Assembly: GCA_020634315.1 (NCBI GenBank)
Contig: JACKBV010000024.1
Span: forward strand, 8,668 to 72,667
Direction of reading: 5' to 3'
DNA: 64,000 nt
Origin: Ardenticatenaceae bacterium
GTDB taxonomy: Bacteria > Chloroflexota > Anaerolineae > Promineifilales > Promineifilaceae
The notes under the pieces were generated by a model that saw only the letters and a list, made by a program, of their open reading frames with translations, was not told the DNA's origin and did no database searches. The translations under genes and the position numbers were made by a program. Below, piece after piece: positions 62,249 to 64,000 of the stretch (positions within the stretch are counted from its first letter, which is position 1; the number at the start of each line of letters is the position of its first letter).

Positions 62249-63604
62249 TTATGGGGTTGGCGCGGCAATGGGGGTTTCTGTTGTTTCTGGTGTGGCTTCC
62301 GGGGTTGGTGGGGGGGTGATGTCGGTGGCAATCAAGGTGTTGAGAAGGGTGTCGAGGTCGGCAACGGCCGTTTCCGTTCCCGTCCACCTGGCATCATAAA
62401 CACCATCCACACTGCGCACAAGCAGGCGCGAGGCGGCTGCTCCCGAATCGCTCTCCTCCGTCGTGAAGAAAGTCGCCAATCCGGGCTGTACCACTCCGCT
62501 GGTCAGCAATGGCGTTGTCACGCTGATGATTTCGGCACTGGTCAATGTGCTGGTATAGACATTGTTGACGGCATCTCGCGCCACTGTTAGCCCATCATAA
62601 TACACCGTAAGCTGTGCGCCATCTTGCCGCCGATAATCGAGCAACGCGTCCAACGGGAAGCCCGCTGGCGGTCTCGCTGGCCCTTCGATTTGCGCCAGTT
62701 TTGGCTGCAAGGCATTGTTTAAGGCCAGGTACAAAGGCAGCAAGGTTGTCGGCAGTGTGAATTCTGGGCAGGCAATTTGGATTTCTGTCGCGCTGCCTCC
62801 CTGATTCAGGTAAAGCGTCTCTACGGGCACACCCGGACAGCTGGTTGTGTATTCGCTGCTGAGGGTGTCCAGGGGAAGCTGGCTGAGAATGGCGGCGAGA
62901 TTGGGAACGGCCGTTCCCTCAGCCAACGGCGCGTCAATTTGTGCGTCTGTCGCCAACCATTGCCAAACTGTGCCCCCGGCCGTGATGGCGATGGTGTGTG
63001 CCGGTGCATAAGGCGACGCGCTGCGCCGCAGGCCAACGACTGTTCCGGTTGGGAAGTGTGGCCCCAATACAGCAGCCATGATGTTTTCAATGCTGGCTAA
63101 CAATACCGGGTCTTGCAGCCATCCTGCGCCAGATTCACCAGATAAAGGCATCATATATTCAATGTAAACGCAGGTGTCGCACCCTTCCGGCAGCGTTTCA
63201 AGCGTTAGCTGGGGCAGCACCTGCTGCAATTCCAGCAGCACGCTTGCCTGATTGCTGCGCTGCAAGGCGGCACCTGTCGTTTCGTCCACAAAGATGATCT
63301 GGCTGGCAACATTGCCTTGCAGCCGTCGTTGCAGATTGAGGGCAGGGATGAAGTAGCGCAGCTCAACGGCCGTTTCGTCAAAATTAATCGGCGTGGCCGT
63401 TGGAGCGGGCGCGGTTGTTGTTGCCACAGGTGTCGGCGTGTCTGCAATGACAGTCGGTGCTGGTGTGAAGGTAACGGGCAGTTCGCGCGTGCTAAACGTG
63501 GGCACAACAGCGGGCACAGCCTCGGTTGATGTGCCCCCATTGTTCCGATTGCAGCCAACAACACTGAAAACAAGCAAACTAAGCAGCAACAACAAACGTT
63601 TCAT
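62249..63604 (-). CDS. Uncharacterised lipoprotein
   Basis: 451 residues from ATG 63604 (GTG 63613 in frame overlaps secF). The signal MKRLLLLLSLLVFSVVGC ends in lipobox VVGC (Cys18). A Thr/Pro/Ala linker follows, then two mostly alpha/beta halves with similar themes (FIPALNLQRRLQGNVASQIIFVDETTG, SCPGVPVETLYLNQGGSATEIQIAC), four or more Cys, and a Pro/Thr-rich tail. I recognise no enzyme motif. It starts one base after the secF stop, so it is cotranscribed with the Sec membrane genes and may aid export or envelope assembly (inference). Confidence 0.75.
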   Translation of the reverse strand: MKRLLLLLSLLVFSVVGCNRNNGGTSTEAVPAVVPTFSTRELPVTFTPAPTVIADTPTPVATTTAPAPTATPINFDETAVELRYFIPALNLQRRLQGNVASQIIFVDETTGAALQRSNQASVLLELQQVLPQLTLETLPEGCDTCVYIEYMMPLSGESGAGWLQDPVLLASIENIMAAVLGPHFPTGTVVGLRRSASPYAPAHTIAITAGGTVWQWLATDAQIDAPLAEGTAVPNLAAILSQLPLDTLSSEYTTSCPGVPVETLYLNQGGSATEIQIACPEFTLPTTLLPLYLALNNALQPKLAQIEGPARPPAGFPLDALLDYRRQDGAQLTVYYDGLTVARDAVNNVYTSTLTSAEIISVTTPLLTSGVVQPGLATFFTTEESDSGAAASRLLVRSVDGVYDARWTGTETAVADLDTLLNTLIATDITPPPTPEATPETTETPIAAPTP

Positions 63605-63605
63605 G

Positions 63606-64000
63606 CTATGCACTCTTCAAAAGAGGAATTTCGTCTTTTTCCCAGGCCACTAACAGCGGAACGGCCGTAAAAATGGAGCTGTACGTACCGCTGAGCATCC
63701 CGACAAACAACACTGCGATGAAGGGCTTGATGGACGCACCACCAAAAAGCAAAATGGCGACCATGACAAACATGGCGTTGAGCTGTGTTGCCAGGGAACG
63801 ATGAATGACTTCCAAAATGGAACGATTGACGACGGTTTCGTAGCGCTCTAACGGCCGTTTCGCGATATTTTCCCGAATACGGTCGAAGACGACGATGGTG
63901 TCTTGCAGCGAAAAACCGGCAACCGTGAGAACGGCCGTTAAAAACAGCGCATCCACTTCCCATCCCAATATCATGCCCGTAATCGCCGCAAAGCCAAAAA
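63606..64000 (-). CDS. secF: Protein translocase subunit SecF (C-terminal part)
   Basis: 131 codons from the window edge to the TAG at 63606; the N-terminus lies outside. The sequence has the SecD/SecF C-terminal membrane domain: LTVAGFSLQDTIVVFDRIREN, VNRSILEVIHRSLATQLNAMF and FVGMLSGTYSSIFTAVPLLV, with four or five helices. SecF with SecD uses the proton gradient to pull exported proteins through SecYEG. The FSLQDTIVVFDRIREN stretch and the SILEVIHRSL (in place of SInqtLsRTl) pattern indicate SecF. It is coupled to the lipoprotein gene. Confidence 0.93.
   Translation of the reverse strand, partial: FGFAAITGMILGWEVDALFLTAVLTVAGFSLQDTIVVFDRIRENIAKRPLERYETVVNRSILEVIHRSLATQLNAMFVMVAILLFGGASIKPFIAVLFVGMLSGTYSSIFTAVPLLVAWEKDEIPLLKSA

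Overview
The window looks like ordinary chromosome from a member of the Chloroflexota, probably an Anaerolineae/Promineifilum-like filamentous lineage. This is inferred from protein content: secreted proteins ending in a YLPxI-type tail, a DUF2723 membrane glycosyltransferase-like protein, a very large multi-GAF kinase, a SecA with a long NBD2 insert, and a three-repeat exported protein. There is no rRNA gene to settle the question. Base composition is mixed and coding density is high. Both strands are used, with several operons of translationally coupled genes.

Layout. 1-6550 is a leftward cluster: a PATAN/DUF4388 protein, a small MglA/conservon-like GTPase, an alpha/beta hydrolase, a V4R ligand-binding protein, a left-handed beta-helix protein, an acyl-ACP-reductase-like enzyme and a response regulator with a degenerate GGDEF domain (cut by the window edge). 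6.8-8.8 kb holds tRNA-Leu, tilS and a tRNA Pro-Gly-Met/Ile2 operon with a clear promoter. 8.8-14.3 kb is looser: a small RHH protein, an orphan substrate-binding lipoprotein, a phased array of 12-bp palindromes, a DUF2723 protein and a 60-residue membrane protein. 14.6-18.2 kb carries a TPR Ser/Thr kinase and an overlapping convergent phosphoesterase. 18.4-28.8 kb carries a Usp-DUF389-SH3 protein, tRNA-Lys, two DMT permeases, an Asp-box exported protein, zwf, an M29 aminopeptidase and mutM. 28.8-43.4 kb carries adenosine deaminase, a 1209-residue sensor kinase, secA, a nucleotidyltransferase, a subtilase and a membrane-tethered Mrr-like nuclease fused to a CBM9-like domain. 43.4-55 kb carries sppA, a tandem EAD-like protein behind a 20-codon ORF, msrA, a polyprenyl sugar transferase, a CtpA protease, recN, nadK and hisS. 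55-64 kb carries a Cas4-like nuclease split between two membrane-anchored ORFs, a PAS kinase, a CbbX-like AAA protein with a lectin-like N-terminus, an alcohol dehydrogenase, the repeat protein, a lipoprotein and the end of secF.

The strongest genome-scale signal is a highly iterated palindrome, ACGGCCGT. It is usually AACGGCCGTT and is sometimes flanked by matching dyad arms of up to 22 bp in total. It occurs about 95 times by eye in 64 kb, where composition predicts about one. It lies mostly inside genes and in all reading frames, so it imprints the tripeptides NGR, TAV and RPF on unrelated proteins. It resembles the cyanobacterial HIP1 phenomenon with a different core. It is absent from two blocks: the leftward signalling/lipid cluster (about 1.9-7.0 kb) and the TPR-kinase region (about 13.9-17.7 kb).

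The most promising possibly undescribed gene systems are the leftward AAR/V4R/GTPase/PATAN cluster, the split membrane Cas4-like pair, the transmembrane Mrr-CBM9 fusion and the standalone tandem-EAD protein.
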